Of a stretch of 7,025 bases of DNA, positions 4,986 to 7,025 are shown in pieces. This DNA comes from CAZOEL01 sp964578835. GTDB lineage: Bacteria > Desulfobacterota > Syntrophobacteria > Syntrophobacterales > Syntrophobacteraceae. Both the position numbers and the translations under genes were made by a program. The notes beneath the pieces were generated by a model. It was not told the DNA's origin. It made no database searches and saw only the letters and a program-made list of their open reading frames with translations. The stretch's first letter is position 1; the number at the start of each line of letters is the position of its first letter. The DNA lies in assembly GCA_964578835.1 (NCBI GenBank), contig CAZOEL010000151.1, positions 1-7,025 of the forward strand. Reading direction: 5' to 3'.

Positions 4986-6282
4986 GGTAACAGTTGGATT
5001 GCTGGCGCTTTTGATCACGCTGGTAATGTTCCTTACGGGAATAGAGCTTGCCTTTGCAATGATCATCATGGGATTTCTGGGCTTTGGATACCTGATTTCG
5101 TGGAGCGCGGCGTCAAACCTCCTGGCTAAAGATTTTTACGATGTGCTCAATTCCTATGGTTTTACCGTCATCCCACTCTTCGTTCTAATGGGGCAAATCT
5201 CGTTCAACTCCGGAATCGCCAAGCGCCTTTTTGATGCGGCGCATAAGTTCATAGGCCACATTCCCGGAGGACTGGCAATCGCCACCGTGGGAGGCGCAAC
5301 CGTTTTCAAGGCCATTTGCGGCTCATCCCCCGCCACATCGGCAACCTTCGCCTTTGTGGCGGTTCCCGAAATGGACCGCTTCAAGTACGACAGGCGACTC
5401 TCCACGGGCGTGGTGGCGACAGTCGGAACACTGGGCATACTTCTGCCGCCCAGCGTCACTCTAATCATCTACGGCATCATTACTGACCTCTCCATTGGAA
5501 GGCTTTTTCTCGCCGGCATCTTCCCGGGACTCATGATCGCCTTCTTTTTTATTTGCATTATTTATGGCTGGTGTAAGATCAACCCGGCCGTTGGACCCAA
5601 AAGCGAGAAATATTCCTGGGGCGAACGAATCAAAACCATACCGGAAGTTTTGATAGTGATGTTCATTTTCGCCCTCGTTATCGGCGGCATCCTCGGCGGC
5701 TTTTTTACTCCGACCGAAGCAGGCAGCGTTGGCACCTTTCTCGTTCTCGGACTCAGCTTCCTCAGAAGAGACATGGATGTCAAGGGCTACATCAAGTCTG
5801 CCTCCGAGTCCATTCGAACGGCCTGCATGGTCATCATGCTCATCGTCGGCTCAACCGTTCTGGGGCACTTTATCACAGTTACAAAGATACCCATGATTAC
5901 AGCGGACTGGATCGTAGGGCTCAATATGCCTTCATGGCTGGTCCTGATTTTTATCTCGTTTGTTTATTTGATTGGCGGATCCTTTATCGATGATTTGGCA
6001 TTCATGATCCTCGCCACGCCAATCTTCTATCCGGCCATCCTCAAGCTCGGTTATGATCCACTATGGTTCGGAATCATCATCGGCATCACCGTTATGGTAG
6101 GGGTCGTTATTCCGCCAATGGCCATTTGCGTTTTTGTCGTCAAACAGATCACGAAGACGCCCTTTAATGTTGTTTATGCTGGAGTATATCCGTTTCTGAT
6201 CAGCCTCGTGGTCGGCGCGGTCATTCTCTTTTTCTTTCCGGGAATCGCTACCTGGCTGCCGTCTGTTCTGATGCCCGGGTAA
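4978..6282 (+). CDS. dctM: TRAP transporter large membrane subunit, DctM family
   Basis: This 434-residue, strongly hydrophobic protein has about a dozen membrane segments and is of normal DctM length. Family signatures are present: GVVATVGTLGILLPPSV (144-160), GGFFTPTEAGSVG (240-252), GSFIDDLAFMILATPIFYP (334-352) and VVIPPMAICVFVVKQI (376-391). The two PP-containing loops belong to the paired substrate and sodium sites of the inverted-repeat fold. DctM is the transport channel and couples import to the sodium gradient. The start is ATG 4978, with GGAGG (4968-4972) five bases upstream and inside dctQ. An upstream TTG at 4966 lies before this site and is not used. The gene overlaps dctQ by 8 bases, and the stress-protein gene follows after 85 bases. 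Confidence 0.95.
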   Translation: MSEVTVGLLALLITLVMFLTGIELAFAMIIMGFLGFGYLISWSAASNLLAKDFYDVLNSYGFTVIPLFVLMGQISFNSGIAKRLFDAAHKFIGHIPGGLAIATVGGATVFKAICGSSPATSATFAFVAVPEMDRFKYDRRLSTGVVATVGTLGILLPPSVTLIIYGIITDLSIGRLFLAGIFPGLMIAFFFICIIYGWCKINPAVGPKSEKYSWGERIKTIPEVLIVMFIFALVIGGILGGFFTPTEAGSVGTFLVLGLSFLRRDMDVKGYIKSASESIRTACMVIMLIVGSTVLGHFITVTKIPMITADWIVGLNMPSWLVLIFISFVYLIGGSFIDDLAFMILATPIFYPAILKLGYDPLWFGIIIGITVMVGVVIPPMAICVFVVKQITKTPFNVVYAGVYPFLISLVVGAVILFFFPGIATWLPSVLMPG

Positions 6283-6367
6283 CCCTTGGCGCTAATGATA
6301 ATGATGCATTTGAACCTGTCATTCAATGAAATTGCAGCGCACAGAGACCATAGGGAAAGGTTTGATT

Positions 6368-6883
6368 ATGCTGAAGCCGATTAAGAACATTTTGTTTGCC
6401 ACGAACCTTTCTGAGACCTGTAAACAGGCGTTTGACTTTGCGGCAGTTCTGGCTACGCGCTTTGAAGCCACCATCATACTTCTCCATGTGCTGGAAAAGG
6501 CGCCGATGTCCGTAGAAGGTCAATTAAAAGCGTTGATTGGCGATGATCGCTGGAATCAGCTGGAGGCCTCACATGAAAAAGATGCGCGCCAGTTCTTGAT
6601 CGGAAAGAGACCGACGACCACTCTCATTCAGCAGGCTCTCAGCCAGTTTTGCGCCAACGCGGGAATCGATGACTCCTCATGCGGCTATACATCGCGGGAA
6701 ATTGTCATAACCGACGGAGATGTCGTAGATAACGTCATTCGCTATGCTGAAAAATATGACTGCGATCTCATCATACTAGGAACCAGGGAAGGATTTCTGT
6801 CTCATAACACTATTGGGCCGACAATCAAGGCCATTATGCGCAAGTCGAGGATCCCGGTTCTCGTGGCGCCTCCCAAGTCATAG
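6368..6883 (+). CDS. Universal stress protein (UspA family), probable TRAP accessory
   Basis: This 171-residue protein has a single Usp domain. KNILFATNLSETCKQAFDFAAVLA (6-29) is the N-terminal strand and helix with the conserved Asp replaced by Asn. ATIILLHVLE (34-43) is the second strand, and DLIILGTREGFLSHNTIG...PVLVAP (133-168) is the C-terminal nucleotide-binding region. The usual G-2x-G-9x-G(S/T) ATP motif is altered: GTREGFLSHNTIGPT lacks one residue, so the first G-2x-G pair is lost and ATP binding is uncertain. The segment at 80-110 between the halves is longer than in minimal Usp proteins. It follows dctM by 85 bases on the same strand. A Usp protein, TeaD, regulates the TeaABC TRAP transporter in Halomonas elongata, so a similar role is plausible here (inference). 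The start is ATG 6368, with AGGGAAAGG seven bases upstream; an earlier in-frame ATG at 6326 has no such site. Confidence 0.85.
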   Translation: MLKPIKNILFATNLSETCKQAFDFAAVLATRFEATIILLHVLEKAPMSVEGQLKALIGDDRWNQLEASHEKDARQFLIGKRPTTTLIQQALSQFCANAGIDDSSCGYTSREIVITDGDVVDNVIRYAEKYDCDLIILGTREGFLSHNTIGPTIKAIMRKSRIPVLVAPPKS

Positions 6884-6968
6884 CCCCAGATTGCCGGATC
6901 TCAGAAGTTCGGAGTAAGGAACGATGACCCGAGGCGCTAATGCCGCAGAGCGACACGGGAAGGACTAG

Positions 6969-7025
6969 TGCTGCTTGGCGGAAATGCGCAGCCAGTTAAG
7001 GCGGGCGCGAAAAAACCCTGCCCAC
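6969..7025 (+). mobile_element. Possible end of an IS21-family element
   Basis: The last bases contain GGCGGAAATGCGCAGCCAGTT (6977-6997 region, starting TGG), followed by a related unit GCGCGAAAAAACCCTGCC. IS21-type elements start with TG and carry several such GGCGGAAA...GCAGCCA repeats inside their ends. The window stops before any transposase gene, so this rests on resemblance alone. Confidence 0.28.

Noticed and set aside
6288..6942. GGCGCTAATG repeated at 6288-6297 and 6933-6942
   Set aside because: A 10-base repeat is expected by chance several times in 7 kb, and the contexts differ.
6924..6968. 14-codon open frame with AAGGAA upstream
   Set aside because: It is too short and featureless to support as a gene.

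Overview
This window looks like a piece of a Gram-negative, probably anaerobic or organic-acid-using proteobacterial (or former 'deltaproteobacterial') chromosome. That placement is inference. It rests on the complete TRAP-type carboxylate transporter, a universal stress protein gene following it, an IclR-type regulator, a PilZ protein, moderate GC and sigma-70-like promoters. No marker gene fixes the taxon.

Left part (1-1577): a gene of unknown identity begins at base 46 on the minus strand and runs off the left edge. Behind it on the same strand is an IclR-family regulator (204-968). The regulator has a long leader that contains an imperfect 34-base tandem duplication. About 200 bases upstream is a very good promoter (TTGACA, 17 bases, TAAATT), with two TTACTA repeats 21 bases apart around the start point.

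Middle (1578-3332): a 368-residue protein carries the PilZ c-di-GMP-binding signature (RRYSR, then DFSEQG) and an unrecognised C-terminal half. A structured element with a GNRA tetraloop lies in its leader. It is followed by a 648-base gap without a convincing gene. This gap holds a strong promoter (TTGACA, 17 bases, TAAAAC) overlapped by an inverted repeat, a second weaker promoter, and a hairpin just before the transporter.

Right part (3333-6883): a TRAP operon, dctP (periplasmic binding protein), dctQ (small membrane subunit), dctM (large membrane subunit) and a UspA-like protein, all on the plus strand. Terminator-like tandem hairpins separate dctP from dctQ, a common way to make more binding protein than membrane subunits. 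dctQ and dctM overlap by 8 bases. DctP would capture an organic acid in the periplasm and DctQM would import it using a sodium gradient. The Usp protein may modulate the transporter, as TeaD does for TeaABC. The substrate cannot be read from the sequence. The last ~57 bases resemble the repeated end of an IS21-family element, at low confidence.

I see no clearly novel defence, CRISPR or RNA-based system. The most unusual items are the PilZ protein with its unknown C-terminal region and structured leader, and the regulatory sites around the TRAP operon.
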